Origin: Glandiceps talaboti
Lineage: Eukaryota > Hemichordata > Enteropneusta > Spengelidae
Assembly (NCBI RefSeq): GCF_964340395.1
Contig: NC_135559.1
Location: 1,895,001 to 1,959,000, forward strand
Direction of reading: 5' to 3'
Length of the DNA stretch: 64,000 nucleotides
The notes under the pieces were generated by a model. That model was not told the origin of the DNA, did no database searches, and was given only the letters and a program-made list of their open reading frames with translations. The stretch's first letter is position 1, and each line of letters opens with the position of its first letter. The position numbers and the translations under genes are program-made. Below, in pieces: positions 1 through 30,693 of this stretch.

Positions 1-42
1 TGTCTGATATACAATATCCTGTTTACTGTGAATGTCTGGTTG

Positions 43-285
43 CTGTGCTGTGCTGTGTTGTGTTGTGTTGTGCTGTGCTGTGTTGTTTTGTGTCGTGCTG
101 TGCTGTGCTGTGTTGTGTTCTGTTGTGTTATGTTGTGCTGTTTTGTGTTGTGGTGTTGTGTTGTGCTGTGTTGTTGTGTTGTGTTGTGTTGTGTTATGTT
201 GTGCTGTTTTGTGTTGTGTTGTGTTGTGGTGCGTTGTGTTGTGCTGTGCTGACTGCTGTGTTGTGTTGTGTTGTGTTGAGGTATT
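43..285. repeat. Imperfect TGTTG/TGCTG pentanucleotide repeat
   Basis: Continuous array of TGTTG and TGCTG pentamers with point variants. It leaves several frames open and so produces Leu/Cys/Val-rich reading frames that are not genes. Confidence 0.95.
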
Positions 286-290
286 ATTCA

Positions 291-780
291 CCTGAATAAA
301 TTATGATCCCTAAAATAACTAAGCCAAAGTTTGTATATTCTGACTGGTCATACTGTATAGTTTTCCAAATTATCATGATACAAGGCCTGTCAAAGTCCTG
401 AATTGGTTTAAAATCCATCACAGACTTCCTGTATCAAAATTATGGTATGATCATGACTAGGAAAATGACAAGAGCAGGACCATATTTCCTAAATGCTTTG
501 TTACTCCGAAGACACTAGTGCAGCTTTTACTACTATGCTCCTTTCATAAAATATTCAAAAAGCATATGGATGCTCTTGTTGCTTTATCAGGCCCTTTGTT
601 ACGGCTAAAAATTGTCATGCTGGGTTCTGTTTTTATTTAACAGGCTTTATAAGTGCTGAAGTAAAAATATGGTGTAAATCTGGTAACTGTGTAAACAATA
701 CTAACATCATCCACAATAATTTTATTGATGACACACAGACACAGAGTGACACACACACACGTACACACATATTTGTTAAT
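291..780. other. Unassigned non-coding DNA
   Basis: AT-rich single-copy-looking sequence between two simple repeats. I see no convincing exon, element end or RNA gene here. Confidence 0.5.
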
Positions 781-783
781 ATT

Positions 784-837
784 CGTACGTACGTACGTAA
801 CGTACGTACGTACGTACGTACGTACATACATACATAG
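784..837. repeat. (ACGT)n then (ACAT)n microsatellite
   Basis: Self-complementary ACGT tetranucleotide array with one register slip, grading into ACAT. The ACGT part can fold on itself. Confidence 0.95.
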
Positions 838-926
838 TCAGTAAGGCAGAGACATGTAGTCTTTTTCTGTCTGTCTGACCATCTGCATGTCTCTTTGCTG
901 AAGTCTCTATCACTGTCTCTGACTTC

Positions 927-2839
<1,913 letters not shown>

Positions 2840-2900
2840 CTATCAAAACAGCAATAGCTATGATAAAAACAACACCCATTTTGAACTTGCGTCCAGGCAT
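2840..2900 (-). CDS. Candidate first coding exon of a gene divergent from SMC4 (membrane anchor or signal peptide)
   Basis: On the minus strand an ATG at 2900 opens 20 codons plus one base and ends at a consensus donor (GTAAGTAA just below 2840). The peptide starts MPGRKFKMGV and continues with a hydrophobic run (VVFIIAIAVLI). A short basic head followed by a hydrophobic segment is typical of a type II anchor or signal peptide. The exon lies about 0.5 kb upstream of the SMC4 first exon in the opposite direction, so the two genes would share a promoter region. I found no second exon within the window, and the family is not recognised. It could equally be a chance open frame with a chance donor. 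Confidence 0.35.
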
Positions 2901-3103
2901 TTTCAGAGCAGTTACATTAATTCTCATAACGACGCTCTACAGCTTGTCAAAAATCGCGCTTATCATTTCGACATGCGTAAACTTTGTTAATATTCTGGTT
3001 CATAACTCTCGACGCGGAAGTAAAGGTCAACTAAACACGCATGTGTCATGAACCCGAGTTTTCCTTTAAGGTCTGATAAGTGGCTTTTGTGTCGAATGTT
3101 CTG

Positions 3104-3363
3104 ATTGGGTAAAAGAAAGATCCACCCATGAGCACATTTTGACACAAATTGTATTTTCTTGAAAATAGTTTCACTTTTTGGAGGTTCAGATTGTTTCTCA
3201 CATTTTCAAAATTTATCCTATCGAAAATAATGTAGGTAATGTCCAAAACAAATCGACGAAATCAGTCCAAAAAGTATTTTACACGGGTTAAATGATGTAA
3301 CCAATCAAAAGAATCAATGAAAAGAACACCCTAGCTTTGAACCAATAACGTTTCAGGGCGCCA
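3104..3363 (+). promoter_or_regulatory. Probable SMC4 promoter with CCAAT boxes and a CHR-like element
   Basis: Just upstream of the non-coding first exon there are two direct CCAAT boxes (3301-3305 and 3342-3346), one inverted box (ATTGG, 3104-3108), a TTTGAA element matching the CHR core (3336-3341) and a GGCGCCATTTT stretch (3358-3368) resembling E2F/YY1-type sites. NF-Y boxes with a CHR are known in promoters of G2/M genes, including condensin subunits in vertebrates. The motifs are seen; that they work here is inference. There is no clear TATA box. Confidence 0.5.
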
Positions 3364-3422
3364 TTTTCAATCGCCATTAGTGTTTTGAAGTTGAAATCCC
3401 AGCTGCTCATCTGTGTTTGCTG
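3364..3422 (+). other. SMC4 non-coding exon 1 (start approximate)
   Basis: A strong donor (CTG|GTAAGTAA) lies at 3422/3423. The next acceptor (CTTTCAG) ends at 4482, just upstream of the SMC4 start codon, so 4483-4528 is the rest of the 5' UTR. The transcription start was not determined; the start given here is only the edge of the promoter-like motifs. Confidence 0.5.
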
Positions 3423-4014
3423 GTAAGTAACTCATCAAGTTTCCATCCTTCTTGAGTTTGCCTCACAACTATCAGAAATTTAGATGATTGTTCATTCTAT
3501 TAGTCTTGCCGCCCGTGATGTTTGACAGTCATGTAAACGTTTGTATGTGGTAGACAATGGAGGGTTCAGACGTTGATTTCCCAGATCATACTGATGTGAT
3601 GTCACTCAGATGAGTGTACTATGTTTTGATCTGTTTTGTATGAAAGTAGATGAAGTTTTAAATCTTTTAACCCAATTTCGCAGTAATACAGAGTAAGTCG
3701 TCCCTTCCTTCTCAAAGGTCTTGAGCAAGCATGACTAGACTTAGAGATGATTTCACCTTGGCCTCCAGACTATCCCGGTCTCCGTGATGAACACTTCACG
3801 TTTCCTTCCTTTCGCGAATGAATTTGTCGACTAGGAAATTAAACATTAAAAAGAATTACTAACTTGTTTATTGTAATATTTTTCTATTTCATACTTGTTT
3901 ATATTTCTACTCGTAGTAGTAGATGATAAAATAGTGTCAAAATCGGAAACAAACTTCGAGTACCTAGTGTTGTCACTGTGATCACAATAAAGTTTATTTT
4001 ATTTTTAGTTGACA

Positions 4015-4300
4015 GTGTGTTTCCGATAACGTGACCTCAGAGAATAGGGTAGGTAGGTGGTCGGATTTTATTTTATTGTATCGTTTTAATTGTTTTTATT
4101 TTTGAGTAATATTGCTTCGACCAAAAACCAAACGAAATGTCGGTCAGATAGTTTGATAAAATATGTACAGACAGACTGACATCACTGGGGAAAGAAAACA
4201 GATGTGAATGAAAGTCAAGAAGACAAAGAATTTCTTATGTTTTTCATGTTTAAAAAGTGTTTAGGGTCAGCAGCTTAAACCAAAGTTATCGGAAACACAT
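4015..4300. mobile_element. Short terminal-inverted-repeat element (MITE) in SMC4 intron 1
   Basis: The ends GTGTGTTTCCGATAAC and GTTATCGGAAACACAT are inverted copies about 286 bp apart with AT-rich DNA between. No transposase frame is present. I see no clear target-site duplication, so the superfamily is unknown. Confidence 0.6.
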
Positions 4301-4528
4301 TTTTTTATTTGTTGTCCTGGTTTGTCCCTTTTGTTTGTTTGTTTTGTTTGTTTTGTTTGTTTTCTGTGTCCGTAATCTTGCAACAGGTTCCATTGGGAGA
4401 ACAGTGCTAATGCACTGAAATGGTGTCTGTATATGAAAGTTTAATAAATAAATAAATAAACATTTTGCCTTATCACTTTCAGGATAAACTTTATGGCCTA
4501 CTGTCTATGATAAAATACACCAGACAAC

Positions 4529-21219
<16,691 letters not shown>

Positions 21220-22640
21220 GTACACCTGTCGTCAAATGTCTCAGAAATAAACTATTTAAGTGCTACCTACCCTGCCCTGCCCCGCCCCCTCCCTGCCCTG
21301 CCCCGCCCCGCCCCCCTCCCTGCCCTGCCCCGCCCACTCTGGTCATGTTGTTTTCCCGAGATATGCAATTCTTGCATGGTGTATGTATGGGAAATAAATT
21401 GACTGAAGATATCTCACAAAGCGATCTTTTGAAATATGCTCTGTCTTGAGAAAATGAGCTGGGCATGTCTTTCAGTATTCCTCAGTAACTCACTAACATG
21501 ATGTGTGTCATGTGTATCAGAGTTGATACACAGATCACAGTGTCAAAGATTTCAAATAGCCTTTTAATATTATAAAATAAACATTTATATATGTTACAAT
21601 TCTATCAAAAGGCACCTGACTTCAGGGACAATCGTTACAGTGATTTACTACCAAACTCTTAACCTTGAGTGGGGGACTCAAGAATCTCACAATGAAGTAA
21701 GCCCCCCCCCCCCCCCCCATATATCTGGTTCTGGTCAGGGTAAACTTTCTAAAAAAGGATCGACGCGGGGTTATTCAGGGCACGCATGCGCTGACCAGAA
21801 CCAGATATTATTTTTTTTGGTTTAACCACCCAAATCTTGGTTTGAAGTCATCACTTTAATGACCTCTGGGTGACCCAGGATGTTTACATCTAAGCTAATG
21901 TTCCTAGAAGTATACAAAAAAATAATTCCATCTAAATTATAAATATCTAACTCTCCTTTGAGGCCAATAAAAAGATATGATTTGTTTTTTTAGAAGAGGT
22001 TAGGTACACAGCTGTTGGATGACATGTTTACAATTTGATGAAAACAATCAAAGATGGCACCTGACAGAATACTCCAGTGTCACATGGAGTCATGAAAATT
22101 TGACATTCAAAGTAAATACTACCGGTTTACAAAACAAAACAAATTATACTTGATGAGCAATGGTACTACAAACACTTTTTCTCCATTCTCCATATTTTCA
22201 GAATTCAATGATTTTCAAATACACTGCCAACTTTAAATCTGTAAAGTACCATATATTCAGTTTTTTGTTGCATTAAGTTTCCAAGTATCGTAGTGTGTTA
22301 GTTGAATTATAGAACCCACTATAGAGATCATGAATATCTTAAAAGAGAAATTGTTTTTATACCAAAATATAAAAATTGTTTGATACATATAAAGATTTTC
22401 TCTTAACCATTGTGTGTTTTCAACTGAATTGTTTTATTGTCTTTCAAAATAATTACTACATAACAGAACAAATGATTCCTTTTTTTCCCCTTCAAGGGAA
22501 ATGTAGATGTATATAGAATTAAATTTGACTACTTTCTTAAGTTATTGGAATTCTTTGTCTATCAACTTTTTGTACACTGTACTCTTCCTACATATAAGCT
22601 GCCAACCTTTGAGTGACAATAAAATATTCAATTTTTCATG
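21220..22640 (+). other. SMC4 3' flank and probable 3' UTR
   Basis: No coding exon follows the SMC4 stop. AATAAA motifs occur at 21245, at 21393 and at 22618-22623. The last is followed by a T/GT-rich stretch and is the best polyadenylation candidate, giving a 1.4 kb 3' UTR. C/G-rich pentamers (CCTGCCCTGCCCCG) lie at 21268-21333. Which site is used cannot be told from sequence. Confidence 0.4.
21721..21808. mobile_element. 88 bp inverted-repeat element
   Basis: Ends ATATCTGGTTCTGGTCAG and CTGACCAGAACCAGATAT are perfect 18 bp inverted repeats. The left end abuts a poly-C run. A small MITE, or a stem-loop if within the SMC4 3' UTR. Confidence 0.6.
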
Positions 22641-22777
22641 TAAATCAACTTGTATTGATTGTATTTTTGTGTTATTATTCTGATTGCATTATTGCATCAC
22701 TGTAAATGTGTAGATTATCACTAATTTCAGTGTCTCAACAGATGACTGGTAACATGGGTAACCATGTGTGCTCACTT

Positions 22778-24323
22778 GTGGGTACAGTACAGGGACCGAT
22801 ATTCATGACCCACAGTAACACAGTTAGTTTACTTGTATGTACAGTACAGGGACCGATATTCTGACCAACAGTAACACAGTTACTTTACTTGTCAAGTCAA
22901 TCTGAGTAAAATCTGATGTAGATGTCGGCTAATCCGTTCATTGCTATTTTACCTTCGTTATTTTGCCTGAATTGACCTTCGTGGTACATGTTTACGTTTT
23001 TATCCTGATCACCTAGTTGTTTACTTGTGTGTACAGTACAGGGACTGATATTCATGACACACAGTAACACAGTTAGTTTACTTGTGTGTACAGTACAGGG
23101 ACCGATATTCATGACCAACAGTAACACAGTTAGTTTACTTGTGTGTACAGTACAGGGACTGATATTCATGACACACAGTAACACAGTTAGTTTACTTGTG
23201 TGTACAGTACAGGCATTGATATTCATGACACACAGTAACACAGTTAGTTTACTTGTGTGTACAGTACAGGGACTGATATTCATGACACACAGTAACACAG
23301 TTAGTTTACTTGTGTGTACAGTACAGGCATTGATATTCATGACACACAGTAACACAGTTAGTTTACTTGTGTGTACAGTACAGGGACTGATATTCATGAC
23401 ACAGTAACACAGTTAGTTTACTTGTGTGTACAGTACAGGGACTGATATTCATGACACACAGTAACACAGTTAGTTTACTTGTGTGTACAGTACAGGGACT
23501 GATATTCATGACCAACAGTAACACAGTTAGTTTACTTGTGTGTACAGTACAGGGACTGATATTCATGACACAGTAACACAGTTAGTTTACTTGTGTGTAC
23601 AGTACAGGGACTGATATTCATGACACAGTAACACAGTTAGTTTACTTGTGTGTACAGTACAGGGACTGATATTCATGACACACAGTAACACAGTTAGTTT
23701 ACTTGTGTGTACAGTACAGGGACTGATATTCATGACCAACAGTAACACAGTTAGTTTACTTGTGTGTACAGTACAGGGACTGATATTCATGACACAGTAA
23801 CACAGTTAGTTTACTTGTGTGTACAGTACAGGGACTGATATTCATGACACACAGTAACACAGTTAGTTTACTTGTGTGTACAGTACAGGGACTGATATTC
23901 ATGACACAGTAACACAGTTAGTTTACTTGTGTGTACAGTACAGGGACTGATATTCATGACACACAGTAACACAGTTAGTTTACTTGTGTGTACAGTACAG
24001 GGACTGATATTCATGACCAACAGTAACACAGTTAGTTTACTTGTGTGTACAGTACAGGGACTGATATTCATGACACAGTAACACAGTTAGTTTACTTGTG
24101 TGTACAGTACAGGGACTGATATTCATGACACACAGTAACACAGTTAGTTTACTTGTGTGTACAGTACAGGGACTGATATTCATGACACACAGTAACACAG
24201 TTAGTTTACTTGTGTGTACAGTACAGGCATTGATATTCATGACCAACAGTAACAGTTAGTTTACTTGTGTGTACAGTACAGGCATTGATATTCATGACAC
24301 ACAGTAACAGTTAGTTTACTTAC
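22778..24323. repeat. 57 bp minisatellite, about 25 copies
   Basis: Unit contains AGTAACACAGTTAGTTTACT, TGTGTGTACAGTACAGGGAC and TGATATTCATGA. Units differ at the junction (CACACAG, CCAACAG, CACAG) and at GGGACTG/GGCATTG. Because 57 is a multiple of three, long frames of a 19-residue repeat appear on both strands; these are not genes. The array is interrupted by a MITE arm at 22899-23005. Confidence 0.95.
22899..23005. mobile_element. Single arm of the foldback MITE inside the minisatellite
   Basis: Matches the arm of the element at 6539-6781 (GTAGATGTCGGCTAATC, TTGCTATTTTACCTTCGTTA, GGTACATGTTTACG). The opposite arm is missing. It lies between minisatellite units, so it entered an existing array or was captured by it. 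Confidence 0.8.
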
Positions 24324-25036
24324 TTACGAGTGTGTATTTATTCAAAGATCCTGATGCCATCCATACAGTACGTCATCGAATGATTTATTCAGATACTGTT
24401 TTGTAACAGATATCATAGTTATGAGTGATTGTAAGACATCTTTTAGAATGTACAGTAAAATAACAATAACGAATATAAAACAAACATGTCAAAAAATTCA
24501 GATCCCATGCCCCTTTAATGATAATGAAAATTTTTAGCCATTTATTTCTCAAAAACAAAATATGTATATTCTCACAAGCCAGTGCATATATATAATTTCT
24601 GTTAATGTAACAATGTTTTGAACAATGCCGTAAAGAGGCCTCTGTTTTACGACGATAAATATGTTGCATATACATTCAATACATTGTGATAAGATTTGGA
24701 TCATGGGTCAAGTATCCATGGCAACGCAGCTACATTTGTGCATATATTACTTGTCGATGGATACCTATCATATGAGTATCTTTAGTATTTACATATGACA
24801 ACTGAACTATACATCTCATTGCAAAAAAGCCACCTTTGGACTATGCTTGGATAATTATTGTTATATTTCATAAAACAATTATTACAATATTTACTGTAGG
24901 TTGTTTCTTCTCGACCCAATGAACAGTCTACTGAATTTGATATAAAAGCCATGTTATTCCAAAGATATGGTAAAATGTATATTGTTAACTTTATAATCCA
25001 AACTGGGCATGCGTAGATGTAAAAGACTGTGAGGTG
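24324..25036. other. Unassigned intergenic DNA
   Basis: AT-rich sequence between the minisatellite and the MITE near the DED-NACHT gene. No exon or element supported. Confidence 0.5.
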
Positions 25037-25159
25037 TAGTCTCAGTTACCCAGAATCCCACCGTGCACCGTTGGGGGCTCTACTACGAGACCACCCAGAT
25101 CTCGTCTGAGTGGTCTCATAGTAGAGCCCGAGCAGAGAGCGTCTGGGTAACCGAGACTA
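25037..25159. mobile_element. 123 bp palindromic MITE with TAGTCTC ends
   Basis: The end TAGTCTCAGTTACCCAGA is matched inverted by TCTGGGTAACCGAGACTA. Inner arms GGGCTCTACTA-GAGACCAC also pair. Shares the TAGTCTC terminus with the element at 51226-51360. No exact target duplication remains, which suggests greater age. It lies about 400 bp beyond the stop of the DED-NACHT gene. Confidence 0.7.
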
Positions 25160-25554
25160 TGGGCTTTGTCATTTATGGTTGAGTTGAAACTCGTACGATT
25201 GACTTGCAAGAGTAGACTGGGTAAGCAAGACGAGAGTATTTGTGGCTATGACCAATGTGATGAAATTGCTTACAAAAGTGATCGATACAGGCTTAAAAAT
25301 GGAAGAATACTATCATTTATTCCCACAATGCATCATTCATTCAAGATGGCGGGTTAGCAAGTGGCCTATTGACTGAACTGATTTGTCTATCCGAAAACCA
25401 AAATGTCGACCACCAATCCTTTGTCCCCACATTTAGATGATGTTACTGATTCATTGACATATCGCTAATTTGGTACTTTGGGCATTATTACATAATTAAA
25501 GTACTTTTGTCACGTGTTGTATTGGCAGTCAAGATGGAATATTCAGCTATCAGG

Positions 25555-28500
25555 CTACCTGATAAACTGCTCTGTACCGTATATCTTTTCTGATAGAAAA
25601 CTTTGGCTTTTCGGTCTTATTTGAGATTTCGGATTTTCCAAACTGCGTATCCTTCGCAAAGGTAGGCTTGCATTTTCTTGTCCAACCCTAAACACAACGG
25701 TCTCGGGAGAGTTCAATTTTAAGTCTGTTAAGACTCTGTGATATGGCGCAAGCATATTTGAAGGTACGTGTAGCATGACGTAGGTCATGATACACGTTGC
25801 CTGCTTGCAAAATAATCCAAGTCTGTCTTTGATCAAACGACTCGGCAATATTGTGTCATTCCCGCACCTGTTACAGTTATTTCTGATCGGAAAGATTCCA
25901 CTTTGCTTAAAGTAACAGTCGACGTATATCTTTCGAAGAGCTCCTGGTTTTATTTTCATTATGTTTTCAATATGGCCTGTTGTCTCGATGTTTATCGGCA
26001 TTGTAAGTTTTGCTAGAAGTGGTGGGTGCCCTTTTATGGTAGGTTTTGCGACTACACTGCCTATACTGGTAATTTTCTTTTGGTACCGAAGAACGCATTC
26101 TAAACCCCTCAATGCTCGTAGATACCAAAACTCATTTGAGCAATTAACTTTACTTTCGGGAAAGACAATTTCACTGGGGAACCCTGGGGAAACTAATTCG
26201 GCAAATTTGTCGCCGCAACCGCTTTCATACAATGATTGAAGACACAATAGTAATGCCTCTGAATAAGGTTCCGACTCATTTTTACGTTGGAATGATAATA
26301 ACGCTTTACAAAACGCCTCGAATATCGGTTCTGACTTTTCCCCTAGCTTTGTAGCTAACAGAATACACATCTCAGGATCGTGCTTTACGAAATATTTCAT
26401 TAACTTTTGGTCGCATTTGCCCGACAAGACATCTTTTGCTACTTTTTCTGCTAGGAAAAAGTTTCTAAAAATCTGGTGACTGAATTCCCATCCAACAGAC
26501 ACATTCAAAATTCCCCTTTGCAACCGAACCCTCCTCACTAAAAACTCCAATTTCAGGGCTATGTTTCTTTTTTTGACTTTTTCATCTTTCAGTAACTTGC
26601 CTTGCTTTTTTATGCGACAGGCAGCTAACTCTTGTAAACCCAGTAGAGGGCCATTTACGAAATCGCGTGGCCATTCAGTGATCTCGCCTCTAAAACAGCA
26701 TTTCTGTGAACTTACATTAACTATAGCGTGGTATAAATCTAAAACGTGGCAGCCTGAACGAAATTCGCTTTCTAACAAAATACAACAAATTATCATCAGA
26801 TAAAATGGATTACATCGCAAATCAGGACAGAGATATTGGCTAAGGGAATAAATCTCTCGTTTCATCTTACACTGACAACCACAAATTGTGTTATTTGGAT
26901 TTCTTTCTTCCAAGTATCTGGAAATGTAGAGGAAGATTTCCTGGCAAGTAAAGCCACATAAGGAGTATGTCTCCAAATGAGGTAGTTTGCCATAAAACAA
27001 GGAGGGTCGACAAGTAGCAACTACGGTTGTACCATACAGTTCTTGTTTCGTCAACAAATCTACTAAACGTTCGTCATCAACGTCTCTTACATCTAGTTCT
27101 CCGATACCATCAATAACGATCATAACTCTGTCCTCGCACGCTTCCACGTAGTTCCAGAGTTGATCGGGTGTTATCTTACGTCGATACTGAATTGAAAGAC
27201 TACTGTGCAACACGTCAGCAAGACTACAACCTCTGTTCTCTCGGAAATGTTTTGCATCCAGAAGAAATAAAACGTCGTAGCCTAGGTTGGTTTCATGTGT
27301 CGCCCAATCATAGGCTAACCTGCGAGTAAATACAGTCTTCCCACATCCTGCTTCTCCCTCAATAAGTAATCTCGTAAACCTCCTCGACTCTAACTTATTT
27401 ACAACCTGTTGTAGATTTAACCTCTGACCTGAGTGGCACATCCATTCTTTAGAACCTCTACCTTGGGTAGTAAAGTGAAAGTCCATATCCTGTAGTTTCA
27501 CTACCGATGCAGACCGGAGCTGGGGTAGGTTTTGATAGCAAGGCATGTCGGTCTTGTAAAATACCTTTAGGTGGTCCGAGATCCTCTTTATTTCAGGAAT
27601 ATTTTCTCTGCAAATATCATTAGAAGACTTGGTTATTAATCAAAGCGTTTCAAAATGATGTAATTACCAGCATATGTAAATATTGAACCTCCGATTGTGT
27701 GTGGTGTGCTTGCCAGTGCATCGATGAGTGACGGAGTGCACACCGCGCCCTCTTTTGACAGAACACTAAACTATCTGATGATATGGTGAAATAAGATATC
27801 TTGGCAACCAAAAGTGAATTGTTGTAATCTTTGTGGCTTGTTCTGGTGATCAATTGCATTTGAAAGAGAAAGAATTGTGATGAGACATTACCCGAGTTCA
27901 ACACATCCTCCATGTTTAGAAAAGTTCTCGACTTGTACAACTAGGTCTTTTCTCTCTATGGAACCTAGCAGTTCTAGAAGTACATCTGGATTCTTCTCAT
28001 CTAGTCCTCTTTGTTCTCTTAATAATGCAATTAAATCGTCTGCATCTTCACATATTTCCAGTTCCGCTTTTCTGATATGACCATAACACAACGCTTTCAT
28101 TCTCTTCAGATCATCTTGATATAAACAGATGAAAATAGAGTTATCAGTCAACCACTGTTTGGAAAGAGTTGTGTCAGTGTGTTTTGTCTGTGCACTCGTA
28201 TGTATGTATGTATGTATGTATGTATGTATGTATGTATGTATGCATGTATGCATGTATGCATGCATGCATGCATGCATGTATGTATGTATGTATGTATGTA
28301 TGTATGTATGTATGTATGTATGTACATATATGTACATGCATGTATGTATGTATGTATGTATGTATGTATGTATGTATGCATGTATGCATGTATGCATGCA
28401 TGCATGCATGCATGCATGCATGCATGTATGTATGTATGTATGTATGTATGTATGTATGTACATATATGTACATGCATGTATGTATGTATGTATGTATGTA

Positions 28501-30398
28501 TGTATGTATGTATGTATGTATGTATGCATGCATGCATGTATGTATGTATGTATGTATGTATGTATGTATGTATGTATGTATGTATGTACATATATGTACA
28601 TGCATGCATGTATGTATGTATGTATGTATGTATGTATGTATGTATGTATGTATGTATGTGCGTTCGTGTGTGCGTGCGTGCACGCCATTTGTGCGTGTGG
28701 CCGGGTAGGTAGGTTTTAGGCAAGTAATGGTTGGTTGGTTGTTAGATAGATAGAAGAAAATAATTCTTTAAGACATTAGATTTCAAACAATATGAAATAA
28801 TTATACCGATATCTATACCTTGGAAGTATCGGTGACCATGATCTACCGTATGATATGTATACTAGTATATAAATACATAAAATCTACAACTGTGGTTTTC
28901 ACAATAGCTACAACCATTTACACCATTCAATAGAACATACTGTGATCAATGAAAACGCCCTCACATATCGGTCAACCCCTGTCACAGCAGAGAAGGCCGG
29001 TGATGGCGGAGAGACACGACGTACCTTGCAGTCTACAGATGACTAAGCTTATATATGTAGCATATATATTCCGACCATTTTGCTAGTTGGAGTTGTTATT
29101 TTAATTGATAACTAACACTACTTTGATACCGGGGGGGGGGTGATATTGAGGGGAGTCTAAAAACCTGAAGTACTGTAATTAATAAAACTTACTACTGCTG
29201 TGTTCAGTAATAAAAGTAGCAAGTAAAACAACAATCTCAAATTGCCAAATGTTCCACTTTGATCATTAAATGTATATTATCACGTACTGTAACTGTCTTC
29301 TGGCGAACACTCCATATTTTAGCTGTAACACTGGACATGGCGTCTTCTCCTTATCATGCAATCAAACACTAAAACATCACTTCTATTTCGTATACACATG
29401 TCTATTGACCACAGTGCACACCAGGATGCAATCCGTAGTGAAAATAAAATAAGTTCTTCAAGCCATGGCCATCTGTTCAATAATACAGACTTACGTGTAA
29501 TGTGTTCAGTGTGTGTTGTTGTGTATTCTACTGTCTCCGTGTTTATGTACCTGGAACACTTTCTAAAACTATTTTGTTACATAGAATGACCGCTTGTTAT
29601 ATCGTACATCCTGAAAAGCATTGTATCAGATAATGGATAAACGTTGCGTATTTGGCAGTACATACAATATATCCAATCAAATTGAATTTTGGGCTCGAAC
29701 ACAAAGATCAGTCCCCAATGAGTCACAATTTCAACTTATTATTATACTATTTATATATACAATAAATCTTTAATTGACATGTACAATGGCTGATTATTAG
29801 TATTTTAACAATTGTCAGGGACTATATTGTTTGCGTTCTGATTAAAAATTAATATTCAAGCTACAGCTGGTGCAGGTTTATAGGAACTATATAGTAAATA
29901 TGAAGACTGTTCCGCACCTTCGAAACCAGTTGTGATTGGCCACCACTGACAAAACGACGTTTAGTCATCGCCGTTTCTACGTAATGCTACAAATGGTGTA
30001 TTTATCATATTCAGCAGTGCGTAGCTTTGTACCATACAACAAACAATAACCATTGTACAATGGCGGAAGACATTTTGTGAGTTGTTGTTTTTTGTGTGGT
30101 ATGTCGAGTTTAAGAGTATTAAATTACAACTGTGTAAGACAATATCGACTGACGGAAATGTCTTTTTTATGATTGTCTGTGTGAAAATATATATTTATAA
30201 AACTAGTTTTCGATTGATCCATGGACAACGGTAAAGGATTTAGGGGCGACGCAATTACATACCTTTTCCAAGACGATCGCTGATTTCTCTGAGCAACTGA
30301 TTGAAAGGACTGATTTCAATGGACAGATTCTTCCTTTCTTTATCAACTTGTCGTCCACCTTTAAAAAGGTTTGACAAACTTCTCTTTAAACGCGCCAT
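25555..30398 (-). CDS. DED-NACHT NTPase (NLR-like receptor without visible repeats)
   Basis: Three exons on the minus strand: 30398-30263, 28114-27892 and 27607-25555, all GT/AG and in frame, giving 803 residues. The first two exons together form a death-effector-domain-like six-helix segment (about residues 31-107; LKRMKALCYGHI, ELLGSIERKDL). The third exon holds a NACHT domain: Walker A GEAGCGKT (about 204-211), Walker B VMIVIDGIGELD (about 281-292), sensor-like VVATCRPS, then a helical part. DED and NACHT proteins act in innate immune and cell-death signalling by oligomerising on ATP binding. No leucine-rich, WD40 or TPR repeats follow; the C-terminal about 250 residues hold a CNRCG motif I cannot assign. 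The DGLDE-type second acidic residue of Walker B is G here (DGIGE). Intron 1 carries a large microsatellite. A TTTATT at 25315-25320 (AATAAA on this strand) may be the polyadenylation signal. Confidence 0.88.
28199..28659. repeat. (ATGT/ATGC)n microsatellite with repeated palindromic spacers
   Basis: About 460 bp of ATGT and ATGC tetramers in intron 1 of the DED-NACHT gene. A GTACATATATGTACATGC block recurs near 28322, 28458 and 28586. All six frames are partly open, so long artefact frames run through it into the DED exon. Confidence 0.95.
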
Positions 30399-30693
30399 TC
30401 TGAACGAAGCCGTAGTCCAGCGGAGGTCTTCACGGCGAATACAACGTATTTTAGTGTTTACGGGATTATGGGTATTCTTTTCGTTCCTTTATATCGTATA
30501 AAACTTTATTCTTGATGGGTCATGAGGTCAAACCGTCAACAGCGGAACTTTCCTTTGTGTGTGTGAATAACAAACAAGAAGCACCAGACACAATGCTGTG
30601 TTTGGTCGTTTTAGCATTGTATTTCGTGTAGGGTCTGTGGAAGAACGTAGTAGTCGTCAGGGTGAAGTAAGGACTTGACTTTATTTCTAGGAT

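Noticed and set aside
22897-24246. Long frames with a 19-residue repeat on both strands
   Set aside because: They come from a 57 bp minisatellite whose length is a multiple of three; no start context, splice sites or family support a protein.
25961-26803. Plus-strand frames within the DED-NACHT exon
   Set aside because: Antisense shadows of the minus-strand NACHT exon.
28129-28723. Long Cys/Met/Tyr-Val and His/Thr-Tyr-Ile frames on both strands
   Set aside because: Translations of the ATGT/ATGC microsatellite. Only the DED exon at 27892-28114 in the minus-strand frame is real, and its acceptor lies before the repeat.
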